Shown here: positions 16,895 to 25,235 of the stretch, piece after piece
Numbering within the stretch: position 1 is the stretch's first letter
Layout: each line of letters begins with the position of its first letter
Assembly (NCBI RefSeq): GCF_030056665.1
Contig: NZ_JASHIG010000029.1
Reading direction: 5' to 3' (one strand)
Source of the DNA: Flectobacillus roseus
Lineage (GTDB): Bacteria; Bacteroidota; Bacteroidia; Cytophagales; Spirosomataceae
DNA length: 64,000 nucleotides
Notes under the pieces: generated by a model
What the model was told of the DNA's origin: nothing
The model's database searches: none
What the model saw: only the letters and a program-made list of their open reading frames with translations
Translations under genes and position numbers: made by a program

Positions 16895-18796
16895 CTATTT
16901 TTTAGAAGAAATCTCATAAATTACCGCCGAGTTTGGCGCAACTTTGATAGAGATGTTATCCTTTGCATTGATTTTTTGAGAGCCTTTGGCTTCATAAACA
17001 CCCTTCAAGGTATAATTTCCTTGAGGATCCAGTCCCATTGCCGTCCAAGCGCCATCAGGAATATGAAGGTTAATGTTCTTTTCTTGGAAATGGTCAAAAT
17101 TACAAACCACCACAAGCTTTTGATTTTCGCTATATCTTAAATAAGAATATACCTTACGACGGTCATAATCGTGTCCCTGAATGTACTGGAGGTCAAAGAA
17201 TGCGCCTTTTTGTACTGCTTCAGAACCATTGACAAATTTCAACAAACCTTTATAAAATGCTTGTAAATTCTTTTGTTCCTCGGTTAAGCCTGCGCCATCA
17301 AATTTACCTCCATTCATCCATGCCTGATGGGAAGGAACTCCCCAGAAATCAAACATTGTGGTACGGTCATCCGCTTGATTGAAGCCTTCTTTGCCATCAG
17401 CTTTTTCGCCCAGTTCTTGACCAAAATAAATCATCACTGGTCCTGTGTGAAGGGTTGCGGTTACTACCATCGCAGGAACTGCCGCAAATGGATTACCTTT
17501 GGCAAAAGCAGGCGTATTGATACGTTGTTCATCATGATTTTCCAAGAAGCGTAGCATGTGTTCTGAAATATTACCCGATTCATGTTGCCAAACTCGTGTA
17601 ATATCTTCGACAGTTGCTTCATGTTTATTTTCAACCAATCTTCTTAGTCCATCATACAGGCCAACTTTATCGTATAGATAATCAAAACCACCAACCTTGA
17701 TATAGTTATAATATTCGCGAGGATTATAGATTTCAGCAATAAATACCATGTCAGGATACTCTTTCTTAATCGCTGAAGTGGCGTATTGCCAAAACTCTGC
17801 AGGTACCATTTCGGCCATATCACATCTAAAACCGTCAACACCTTTAGCAGACCAATATTTTAAGATTTCTACCATCTTAATCCAAGTAGAAGGAATTGGG
17901 TCGAAATGACGGCTACGCCCATTAAGAATATCTACACCATAATTCAATTTTACCGTTTCAAACCAGTCATCAATGGTTGGTTTTGCCGAAAATACATCGT
18001 TACCCGAAGCTTTAGCTGGCGACTCGATATATGGACCTTCTGGTTTGACAGGAGGGTTTACTCCATCAGGAATTTGGAACTGATTATGAGGGAGATAGTA
18101 GAAATTGTTTTGTGGATCAAAGCCTTTATTGACATCATCATCTTGTCCAAAATCGCGTACACCTTCAGGCTTCATATCTGAGTGATATACACGTGCCACG
18201 TGGTTAGGTACAAAGTCCATTACTACCTTTAATCCATTTTTGTGAACACGAGCCACCATTGCCTCAAATTCCTCCATGCGCTTGTTGGGGTCAGTGGCAA
18301 AAAATGGGTTTACATCATAATAATCCTTGATAGCAAATGGTGAACCACAACGGCCTTTTACTACATCTGGATGGTCTTTTGGAATACCCAACGCCGTTAA
18401 ATCTTCCATCGTAGCATGCTCAATAAGACCAGTCATGTACAGATGTGAGTAGCCAAATTTTTTCAATTCTTTCAACGCTTTATCGTTGATGTCTTTGAAT
18501 TTAGTCACACCATTTTCGGCTGCAGAACCATTCATTTTATTGGTTGAATTGGTATTGCCCCATAGATGGAACATCATCTGTAGAATTACTAACTTGTCGT
18601 TTTTCTGGGTCATAATTTTCTTTTTCTCGCTTGATTTAGTTTTTGTCAGGGATTTATCTTTATTCTTTAATTTACTAGAATTATTGTTGTTGACCAAAAC
18701 TTGAGTTTTAGTTGATTTTTTAGTTTGCGAGAAGGCAGCCAAATTCATGAAAAGGCTTCCCAATATTGTTATGAAAATGAAGTGTTTTTTATACAT
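16895..18796 (-). CDS. secreted GH13 alpha-amylase family enzyme
   Basis: 633 residues with a signal peptide (TILGSLFMNLAAFSQ) and then a short Lys/Ser/Thr-rich linker. The GH13 barrel motifs are present: VVMDFVPNHVAR (region I), DGFRCDMAE with nucleophile Asp326 (region II), FIAEIYNPREYY with acid/base Glu355 (region III) and FLENHDEQR with Asp422 (region IV). A C-terminal beta domain follows. It probably cleaves starch or maltodextrin in the periplasm or at the surface. It starts divergently from the second GH13 gene (276-base shared promoter region) and is followed by the MFS carrier. Confidence 0.92.
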   Translation of the reverse strand: MYKKHFIFITILGSLFMNLAAFSQTKKSTKTQVLVNNNNSSKLKNKDKSLTKTKSSEKKKIMTQKNDKLVILQMMFHLWGNTNSTNKMNGSAAENGVTKFKDINDKALKELKKFGYSHLYMTGLIEHATMEDLTALGIPKDHPDVVKGRCGSPFAIKDYYDVNPFFATDPNKRMEEFEAMVARVHKNGLKVVMDFVPNHVARVYHSDMKPEGVRDFGQDDDVNKGFDPQNNFYYLPHNQFQIPDGVNPPVKPEGPYIESPAKASGNDVFSAKPTIDDWFETVKLNYGVDILNGRSRHFDPIPSTWIKMVEILKYWSAKGVDGFRCDMAEMVPAEFWQYATSAIKKEYPDMVFIAEIYNPREYYNYIKVGGFDYLYDKVGLYDGLRRLVENKHEATVEDITRVWQHESGNISEHMLRFLENHDEQRINTPAFAKGNPFAAVPAMVVTATLHTGPVMIYFGQELGEKADGKEGFNQADDRTTMFDFWGVPSHQAWMNGGKFDGAGLTEEQKNLQAFYKGLLKFVNGSEAVQKGAFFDLQYIQGHDYDRRKVYSYLRYSENQKLVVVCNFDHFQEKNINLHIPDGAWTAMGLDPQGNYTLKGVYEAKGSQKINAKDNISIKVAPNSAVIYEISSKK

Positions 18797-19072
18797 TTTT
18801 AAAATAATATTTGGCTATTAGCACAGTTTAGCACAGATTCGATTCTTTTTTATGCTAAGTAGTTTTGTGAAAATTTTGCTCGAATTTAAGATTTTATTAT
18901 TAGGATTTTCCTCATTTTATTTGAAAAATTGCAAACTTTTAAAGTTATCATTAACCTACATGCATCGTTTTTTTTGTACTTTGTGTATGTATAATTGGAT
19001 TTGCATTTTTGCCTTATTACTCATATCCAATTGCTTAATGATTCATTTTCCATTAACCATCTCTTTATAAAC
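18797..19072. promoter_or_regulatory. divergent intergenic region between the two GH13 genes
   Basis: A 276-base A/T-rich spacer holding the promoters for both halves of the maltodextrin cluster. On the plus strand TGTACTTTG (near 18976) resembles a Bacteroidota -7 box. A near-copy of the cluster element (TCATTAACCT) is at 18948-18957. A short frame across this region is judged non-coding. Confidence 0.4.
19050..19059 (+). promoter_or_regulatory. CCATTAACCA element before the SusA-like gene
   Basis: CCATTAACCA ends 13 bases before the ATG at 19073. Same 10-mer as at 16794 (-), 21167 and 22712. Confidence 0.5.
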
Positions 19073-20977
19073 ATGAAAAAAACAATTTTATCCTTGATGC
19101 TTTTGGGAGGTACTTTTTTAGGTATTGCTCAGACACCAAGTATCCAACGTGTAAACCCAACAAACTGGTGGGTGGGCATGAAAAACCCATCTTTGCAATT
19201 ATTGGTATATGGTAAGAACTTAAAAGGCGCTGATGTCAAAATCAATTACCCTGGCGTTACGCTTCAAAAAGTAAATACTGTCGATAATCCCAATTATTTA
19301 TTCCTTGATTTAACGATTGCCCCTGAAACGAAAGCAGGAACTTTGAATGTAGAAATGACCAAAACAATTCAGGTTCAGAAGGGGAAGAAAAAAACAGTTG
19401 ATCAAATCGTGAAATTGACTCAACCTTTTGAATTGCGTGTTCGTGATAAAAAGCCTCAGACTGTCAATTCTAAAGACTTTATTTATTTGATATTGCCCGA
19501 CCGTTTTGCCAATGGCGACCCGAGTAATGATAAGTTTGAGGATATGGCCGATAAGGTTTCGGATCGTAAAAATCCTTTTGCTCGTCATGGTGGAGACTTA
19601 AAGGGGGTGACCCAGCACCTTGATTATTTCAAAGAGTTAGGCGCTACGACTCTTTGGTTGAATCCTGTTATTGAAAATGACCAGCCTCAAACTAACGAGG
19701 GTGGTGCAATGCGTTCTGCTTACCATGGCTATGGTTTTACAGACCAATATAACGTTGACCGTCGTTTGGGAGGCAATGCCGCCTATTTGGAAATGGTTAC
19801 TGAAGCTCACAAAAAAGGGTTGAAGGTAATACAAGATGCGGTATACAATCACGTGGGTATCAACCACTGGATTCTAAAAGATATTCCTTCAAAAGATTGG
19901 TTGAACCAATGGGACACTTATACCAATACTTCGTATCGTGACGAACCTGTTGTGGATGTTTTGCATGGCAACAAATCTGACTTTAAAGTTCAGCAGAGTG
20001 GTTGGTTTGTGCCCTTTTTGCCTGATTTGAATCAAAACAATGCTTTCGTGGCTAATTACTTGATTCAGCATGCGCTTTGGACGGTGGAATATTTTGGTAT
20101 CGACGGTTGGCGTGTAGATACGTATCAGTATAATGATTTGCCTTTTATGAACCGTTGCAATGCGGCTCTTTTTGCAGAATATCCAGATATGTTTATCACA
20201 GGTGAAAATGCTGTACAAAACATCTATAGCCAGGCGTATCATGTAAGAAACAATATCAATTTGCCTTTCAAAAGTAATTTGCCTTCACCAAATGATTTTG
20301 TATTGCAAACGGCTATCAATGATGCCTTGAATCAAAATTTTGATTGGGGGAAAGGCTTCAATCGTATTTATCAGGTTTTATCAATGGATGCATTGTACCA
20401 AAATCCTGATTTGAATATGACTTTTGTCGATAACCATGACCAAGACCGTTATTTCTCTGTAATTGGCGAAGATTTAAACAAATACAAATTAGGTTTAGGT
20501 TTCTTATTAACTACCCGCGGAACTCCACATTTGTATTATGGAACAGAAGTATTGATGAAAAACTTCAAAAATCCTTCTGATGCAGAAGTTCGTCAAGATT
20601 TCCCAGGTGGTTGGGCTGAAGACGCAGTGAGTAAATTCACAGCTAATGGACGAAATGAGAAAGAAAATGAGGCCTTTAATTTTGTAAAAACCTTAGCTAA
20701 CTTCCGTAAAAACTCCTCAGCACTAACTACTGGAAAATTGATGCAGTTTTTACCACAAGATGGTATGTATGTCTATTTCAGATACCATGCACAACAAACG
20801 GTTATGATTGTTATGAGTCAGAATAAAGATGATAAAGAACTCTCTACTGAGCGTTTTGCCGAAATTCTTGGAGGCTTTACTTCTGGTAAAGAGGTTATCT
20901 CAGGTAATACCATTTCTTCTTTGCAAAAAATCAAGGTTCCAGCTATGTCGATTCAAGTGATTGAATTGAAAAAATGA
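19073..20977 (+). CDS. GH13 cyclomaltodextrinase / neopullulanase-like enzyme (SusA-like)
   Basis: 634 residues from ATG 19073, which opens a good signal peptide (ILSLMLLGGTFLGIAQ); the open frame reaches further upstream but without a signal. Domain order: N-terminal immunoglobulin-like domain of cyclomaltodextrinases (RVNPTNWWVGMKNPSLQLLV), then the GH13 barrel with DAVYNHVGINH, nucleophile Asp349 (GWRVDTYQYND), acid/base Glu378 (FITGENAVQN) and Asp456 (FVDNHDQDR), then a C-terminal beta domain. It resembles Bacteroides SusA and should degrade cyclodextrin, pullulan or maltodextrin in the periplasm. First gene of the plus-strand half of the cluster. Confidence 0.92.
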   Translation: MKKTILSLMLLGGTFLGIAQTPSIQRVNPTNWWVGMKNPSLQLLVYGKNLKGADVKINYPGVTLQKVNTVDNPNYLFLDLTIAPETKAGTLNVEMTKTIQVQKGKKKTVDQIVKLTQPFELRVRDKKPQTVNSKDFIYLILPDRFANGDPSNDKFEDMADKVSDRKNPFARHGGDLKGVTQHLDYFKELGATTLWLNPVIENDQPQTNEGGAMRSAYHGYGFTDQYNVDRRLGGNAAYLEMVTEAHKKGLKVIQDAVYNHVGINHWILKDIPSKDWLNQWDTYTNTSYRDEPVVDVLHGNKSDFKVQQSGWFVPFLPDLNQNNAFVANYLIQHALWTVEYFGIDGWRVDTYQYNDLPFMNRCNAALFAEYPDMFITGENAVQNIYSQAYHVRNNINLPFKSNLPSPNDFVLQTAINDALNQNFDWGKGFNRIYQVLSMDALYQNPDLNMTFVDNHDQDRYFSVIGEDLNKYKLGLGFLLTTRGTPHLYYGTEVLMKNFKNPSDAEVRQDFPGGWAEDAVSKFTANGRNEKENEAFNFVKTLANFRKNSSALTTGKLMQFLPQDGMYVYFRYHAQQTVMIVMSQNKDDKELSTERFAEILGGFTSGKEVISGNTISSLQKIKVPAMSIQVIELKK

Positions 20978-20981
20978 TGAA

Positions 20982-21014
20982 AATGAAGTAATGAAGGGAA
21001 TGAAGTAATGAAGG
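20982..21014 (+). repeat. two tandem copies of a 17-bp unit
   Basis: The unit AATGAAGTAATGAAGG plus one base occurs twice in a row directly after the GH13 stop codon. No function is visible; it is probably a slippage duplication. Confidence 0.6.
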
Positions 21015-21101
21015 TGATTGGGAGTAATAAAATTTATCATTAAATATCCGATCGCTGAAATATTCTCATTGATTCTGTATTTTTCTAAGAAATACTCCTT
21101 G

Positions 21102-21109
21102 TAACTTTG
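21102..21109 (+). promoter_or_regulatory. candidate -7 box for the phosphoglucomutase gene
   Basis: TAACTTTG fits the Bacteroidota -7 consensus TAnnTTTG; the -33 region is only T-rich. A transcript starting just downstream would carry the hairpin at 21126-21159 in its leader. Confidence 0.4.
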
Positions 21110-21125
21110 TAAAAACAAATCATTC

Positions 21126-21159
21126 GATAGTCAAGGAATTTTGTTGTTCCTTGACTATC
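21126..21159 (+). terminator. stem-loop between GH13 and phosphoglucomutase genes (terminator or leader hairpin)
   Basis: GATAGTCAAGGAA (21126-21138) pairs perfectly with TTCCTTGACTATC (21147-21159) over an 8-base loop, followed by TTATTTT and then CCATTAACCA. It could end the GH13 transcript or act in the leader of the next gene, which has a possible promoter just upstream of the hairpin. Confidence 0.65.
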
Positions 21160-21166
21160 TTATTTT

Positions 21167-21176
21167 CCATTAACCA
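21167..21176 (+). promoter_or_regulatory. CCATTAACCA element before the phosphoglucomutase gene
   Basis: CCATTAACCA ends 12 bases before the ATG at 21189. Same 10-mer as at three other genes of the cluster. Confidence 0.5.
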
Positions 21177-21188
21177 AACTTTCAAACA

Positions 21189-21848
21189 ATGACAACAGTA
21201 AAAGCGTGCCTTTTTGACCTAGATGGCGTAATCGTCGATACAGCAGTGTACCATTTTCAAGCATGGAGACGATTAGCCAATGAATTGGGTTTTGATTTTA
21301 CAGAACACCAAAATGAACAGTTGAAAGGTATTAGTCGCATGGAATCCCTTGAGCTTATCCTAAATTGGGGTGGAGTAACACTGACTGCAGAGGAGAAGGA
21401 AGCATGGGCGACCAAGAAAAACCAATGGTATTTGGATTTGGTGATGCAAATGACTCCTAAGGAAGTTTTACCTGGCGTTCCAGAGTTTTTAACATCTTTA
21501 CGCGCCAATGGTATAAGAATTGCACTGGGTTCTGCCAGTAAAAATTCAAAATTGATTTTAGAAAGAATTCAAATGCTTGACTACTTCGATGCAATCATCG
21601 ATGGAAATAATATCACCAAAGGTAAGCCAGATCCACAAGTGTTTTTGATGGGAGCGGAGGCAACAGGTGCTCAACCGTCTGAATGTGTGGTTTTTGAAGA
21701 TGCTGTTGCAGGTGTTCAAGCTGCCAAAGCAGGTGGAATGAAAGCCGTAGGTATCGGTTCGGCAGATATTTTGACAGAAGCAGATATTGTTATCTCTACT
21801 TTTGAAGATTTCTCAGTAGAGAAACTAACTCAGATTAATCCATATTAG
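21189..21848 (+). CDS. pgmB: beta-phosphoglucomutase (HAD superfamily)
   Basis: 219 residues. HAD motif I is LFDLDGVIVDT (nucleophile Asp10, acid/base Asp12), with DTAVYHFQAWRRLA and KGISRMESLELIL of the cap, ALGSASKNSKLIL (motif II), GKPDPQVFL (motif III Lys) and CVVFEDAVAGVQAA (motif IV). This is the beta-phosphoglucomutase pattern: it turns beta-glucose 1-phosphate into glucose 6-phosphate. It sits next to a GH65 phosphorylase that would supply beta-glucose 1-phosphate from maltose, a classic functional pair. Cytoplasmic. Confidence 0.93.
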   Translation: MTTVKACLFDLDGVIVDTAVYHFQAWRRLANELGFDFTEHQNEQLKGISRMESLELILNWGGVTLTAEEKEAWATKKNQWYLDLVMQMTPKEVLPGVPEFLTSLRANGIRIALGSASKNSKLILERIQMLDYFDAIIDGNNITKGKPDPQVFLMGAEATGAQPSECVVFEDAVAGVQAAKAGGMKAVGIGSADILTEADIVISTFEDFSVEKLTQINPY

Positions 21849-21911
21849 ATAGTTTTGTATCTCCTAACAAATTCTTATGATTAGTTTATCACACAATAAA
21901 ATACTACTAAA

Positions 21912-22316
21912 ATGAATATGAAGCAAAGTGTTGATTCTTTCTATGATAATAAAGATCTTGTGCTTAAGTTATATCATGAGGTAAATGCCTATGATAATGC
22001 TCGTGCATTAAAAGTGAGAGGTAAACTTAGAAAGGATATTCCTGAAGAGTTTGTTGCTCTGGGATGGCCTAATAAAAGATTAGTTGATAACTGTTTTCAA
22101 CCTATTCGTAATCTTCAAACGGGTGAGAAATTTACGATAGTTGGAAAAACGGTAAATGAAAAAAGAATACTAAAGTTTTTTATCGAGCAAATCATAGTGG
22201 AAAAAGGAGAAGAAGGTCGTAAACGAGTGTTAGATTCTCTAAATATGACAATTCAAAATAATAAGAATAAAGTGACACCTCTAGAGGAACTATATTACGA
22301 AATCTCAAACAACTAG
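21912..22316 (+). CDS. hypothetical protein in the maltodextrin cluster (134 aa)
   Basis: 134 residues, soluble, charged and helix-rich (VDSFYDNKDLVLKLYHEVNA, later EQIIVEKGEEGRKRVLDSLN), with no signal peptide or membrane span. No family recognised. It starts 63 bases after pgmB and is followed by a very strong terminator, so it is probably co-transcribed with pgmB. It does not carry the CCATTAACCA element. A role in sugar metabolism is suggested only by position. The start could also be the Met two codons on. Confidence 0.7.
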   Translation: MNMKQSVDSFYDNKDLVLKLYHEVNAYDNARALKVRGKLRKDIPEEFVALGWPNKRLVDNCFQPIRNLQTGEKFTIVGKTVNEKRILKFFIEQIIVEKGEEGRKRVLDSLNMTIQNNKNKVTPLEELYYEISNN

Positions 22317-22345
22317 GTATTAATTTAAATACTTTTTCTATTAAT

Positions 22346-22396
22346 AAAAATGCATTACGACATTTTGAAATATTCAAAATGTCGTAATGCATTTTT
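22346..22396. terminator. 24-bp perfect hairpin terminator
   Basis: Arms 22346-22369 and 22373-22396 are perfect reverse complements with a 3-base loop; the outer part is AAAAATGCATTACGACATTT and the right arm ends in TTTTT. It separates the 134-residue gene from the GH65 gene and could stop transcription in both directions. Confidence 0.9.
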
Positions 22397-22711
22397 ATTA
22401 GGTCTGCTTTTTCTAAATGTTCAAATACAATTTTTTGACGAAATTTATCAATAACTAGTTTATTGTATTGCATTAATTTTACAGTGCTAAATTATCGAAA
22501 TTAATTTTGAAAGGAACTAAGTGTTTGGTAAACAGTTCTTTTACTTTTTGTGTGTAAAAAAACACCCTAGCACAGCAAGGACAATTTTCATGAATTGAAG
22601 TAATTTAGCAGACTAATAAAATAATCAACTTAAGGAATTGTACATTTCCAAGAACTTGCGTGAAAAAGATATACTAAAGTATTGAAGTATTGGAAATAGT
22701 TAGATACATTG
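22397..22711 (+). other. intergenic leader region of the GH65 gene
   Basis: A 315-base A/T-rich stretch between the strong terminator and the GH65 element. It contains short dyads (for example GAACT...AGTTC near 22513-22536) but no clear promoter consensus and no coding frame. It presumably carries the GH65 promoter, since the upstream terminator should block read-through. Confidence 0.4.
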
Positions 22712-22721
22712 CCATTAACCA
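22712..22721 (+). promoter_or_regulatory. CCATTAACCA element before the GH65 gene
   Basis: CCATTAACCA ends 14 bases before the ATG at 22736. Same 10-mer as at three other genes of the cluster. Confidence 0.5.
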
Positions 22722-22735
22722 TCCATTATAATACA

Positions 22736-25063
22736 ATGAAAAACTACTTAAAACATGACGAATGGTGCATAATTGAAGAAGGGTTTCACCGTGAATACAA
22801 CGAAATCACTGAATCAGTATGCTCACTAGGAAATGGACGTATGGGCCAACGCGGTAACTTTGAGGAAACCTTTACTGGAAAGACTCTTCAAGGAAATTAT
22901 GTAGCTGGTGTGTACTATCCTGACAAAACCCGTGTGGGTTGGTGGAAGAATGGTTATCCTGAATATTTCGCAAAAGTATTGAATGCTGCCAACTGGATTG
23001 GTATCAAAGTCGAAATCGATGGAGAAGAGTTAGATTTGAATCGTTGCGAGGTAGCAGACTTCCGTCGTGTGCTCAACATGAGAGAGGGATATTTGGAGCG
23101 CTCATTTATCGCAACTTTGGCAAGTGGAAAACAAATCAAAGTATATACAAAAAGATTTAACTCAATTGTGGACGACGAGTCGGGTGCTATTAGCTACTCG
23201 ATTACGCCATTGAATTTTGATGGTAAACTTACTTTGACCCCATTTATCGATGGTGATATCAAGAATAAGGATGCCAATTACGACGAAAAGTTCTGGGATG
23301 AAATCCATCGCGAAACTGCTTTTGCAGAAGGTTATATCGAACTTCGTACTAAAAAGACTGGCTTCCACGTGGTAACTGGTCAGAAGTTTGAAATTCTTCA
23401 GGACGGAAAATCAGTTGATTTTCAAAGTTTTCCCATCAAAGCGGAAAAGTATGTGGCTAGTCAGGTAAGCTTAGACGTTATCTCAGGTCAAGAAACTACT
23501 TTGATTAAATACGCTTGTAATCTTTCTTCAGAAAATTATGCTATTGAAGAGCTTCTTCCAGTGGCAAAAGCCTATTTAGCGAAAGTTTCAGCCAAGGGTT
23601 ATGCTAAAATGTTGGCTGAACAAGCTGAAAAATGGATTTCGAAATGGCACATGAACGACATCGTGATTGAAGGTGACGTAGCTGCTCAACAAGGAATTCG
23701 TTTCAATATTTTCCAATTGAACCAAACTTACTCAGGTGAGGATGCTCGTTTGAATATTGGTCCAAAAGGATTTACTGGTGAAAAATACGGTGGCTCAACT
23801 TATTGGGATACTGAGGCTTATTGTATTCCTTTCTACATGGCTACAGCTGATGCCCAAGTAGCTCGTAACTTGTTGGTATATCGTTGGAAACAATTAGGTC
23901 GTGCTATCGAAAATGCTGGTAAACTAGGCTTTAAAGATGGCGCTGCATTATACCCAATGGTAACCATGAACGGAGAAGAGTGCCACAATGAGTGGGAAAT
24001 CACTTTTGAAGAAATCCACCGTAACGGAGCTATTGCCTATGCGATTTACGATTACATCAACTATACTGACGATAAAGCTTACTTAGCTGAATATGGCTTT
24101 GAAGTATTATTAGGTATCGCTCGTTTCTGGGCTCAACGTGTTAACTGGTCAATTGCTAAAAAGCAATATGTAATGTTGGGCGTTACTGGACCAAATGAGT
24201 ACGAAAACAACGTAAACAACAACTGGTACACAAGTTATATAGCAGTTTGGTGTTTGAAATATGCCAAAGAAGCCGCAGAATATATCAAATCTACTGACAG
24301 TGCTCGTTTTGCAGAGCTTGTTGGTCTGTTGAGTTTGAATGAGGAGGCTGAATTTGGTAAGTTCCAACATATTATCGACAATATGTACTTGCCAGAAGAT
24401 AAAGAATTGGGTGTCTATTTACAGCAGGATGGATTCTTAGATAAGGAATTAATCCAAGTAAAAGACCTTGCAGCTTCAGACCGTCCTATCAACCAAAAAT
24501 GGTCTTGGGATAGAATTCTTCGTTCTTGTTTCATCAAACAAGCAGACGTTTTGCAAGGAATTTACTTCTTCGAAGATGATTTTGATATCGAAACCATCCG
24601 TCGTAACTATGATTTCTACGAGCCAATGACTGTACATGAGTCATCATTGAGTCCATGTGTACACTCAATCATTGCCGCAAAATTGGGAGATAAACCACGT
24701 AGTTATGAATTCTATCAGCGTTCGGCTCGTCTGGATTTGGATGACTACAACAATGATACAGAAGATGGCTTGCACATTACTTCAATGGCTGGAACATGGA
24801 TGTCTGTTATCAAAGGATTTGGAGGCATGCGTGTGAGAAATGGTCAAATTTTCTTGAATCCATTTGTTCCAGAAAATTGGAAATCATTCGCTTTCAAAAT
24901 TAGATTCAGAAATAATATCCTAAATATTATTACGACATCCGACAATGTAACCATCGAAAATCTTGAAGGTGGAGATATTACAATTAATGTTGGAGCAGAA
25001 GCTTATGAGGTAAAAGCTACTTCTTCGGTAGTGGTTGCCTTAGGCGCTACGGAATTGGCGTAG
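22736..25063 (+). CDS. GH65 family glycoside phosphorylase, probably maltose phosphorylase
   Basis: 775 residues from ATG 22736; an upstream TTG frame is not used because it would overlap CCATTAACCA. Typical GH65 features: GNGRMGQRGNFEE near the N-terminus, GYWDTEA-like STYWDTEAYCIPFY, NEWEITFEEIHRNG (general-acid Glu region, about 419-428), TGPNEYENNVNNNWYT and WSWDRILRSCFIKQADVLQG (phosphate and substrate region). No signal peptide, so cytoplasmic. It should split maltose with phosphate into glucose and beta-glucose 1-phosphate, feeding pgmB. Kojibiose or trehalose phosphorylase activity cannot be excluded from sequence alone. Confidence 0.9.
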   Translation: MKNYLKHDEWCIIEEGFHREYNEITESVCSLGNGRMGQRGNFEETFTGKTLQGNYVAGVYYPDKTRVGWWKNGYPEYFAKVLNAANWIGIKVEIDGEELDLNRCEVADFRRVLNMREGYLERSFIATLASGKQIKVYTKRFNSIVDDESGAISYSITPLNFDGKLTLTPFIDGDIKNKDANYDEKFWDEIHRETAFAEGYIELRTKKTGFHVVTGQKFEILQDGKSVDFQSFPIKAEKYVASQVSLDVISGQETTLIKYACNLSSENYAIEELLPVAKAYLAKVSAKGYAKMLAEQAEKWISKWHMNDIVIEGDVAAQQGIRFNIFQLNQTYSGEDARLNIGPKGFTGEKYGGSTYWDTEAYCIPFYMATADAQVARNLLVYRWKQLGRAIENAGKLGFKDGAALYPMVTMNGEECHNEWEITFEEIHRNGAIAYAIYDYINYTDDKAYLAEYGFEVLLGIARFWAQRVNWSIAKKQYVMLGVTGPNEYENNVNNNWYTSYIAVWCLKYAKEAAEYIKSTDSARFAELVGLLSLNEEAEFGKFQHIIDNMYLPEDKELGVYLQQDGFLDKELIQVKDLAASDRPINQKWSWDRILRSCFIKQADVLQGIYFFEDDFDIETIRRNYDFYEPMTVHESSLSPCVHSIIAAKLGDKPRSYEFYQRSARLDLDDYNNDTEDGLHITSMAGTWMSVIKGFGGMRVRNGQIFLNPFVPENWKSFAFKIRFRNNILNIITTSDNVTIENLEGGDITINVGAEAYEVKATSSVVVALGATELA

Positions 25064-25129
25064 TTATCTATGTTTAATTCGGAATGGCGCAATACTTTGT
25101 GTCCAAAGATGGGTAATGAAGTATTATAG

Positions 25130-25175
25130 AATCACAAAAGGGGTCGAAAATTATTTTTCGACCCCTTTTGTGATT
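25130..25175. terminator. 21-bp perfect hairpin terminator between convergent genes
   Basis: Arms 25130-25150 and 25155-25175 are perfect reverse complements (core AAAAGGGGTCGAAAA) with a 4-base loop. It lies between the GH65 gene (+) and the TSUP permease gene (-). Confidence 0.9.
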
Positions 25176-25235
25176 AATAGTAATTTCTGTTTTATGATTG
25201 TCCATTAATACAAACAATCACTAATTCGAACACAC

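Noticed and set aside
18852..19070. 72-residue hydrophobic frame in the divergent GH13 promoter region
   Set aside because: Leu/Phe/Cys-rich content follows from A/T composition; the region is needed as promoter space.
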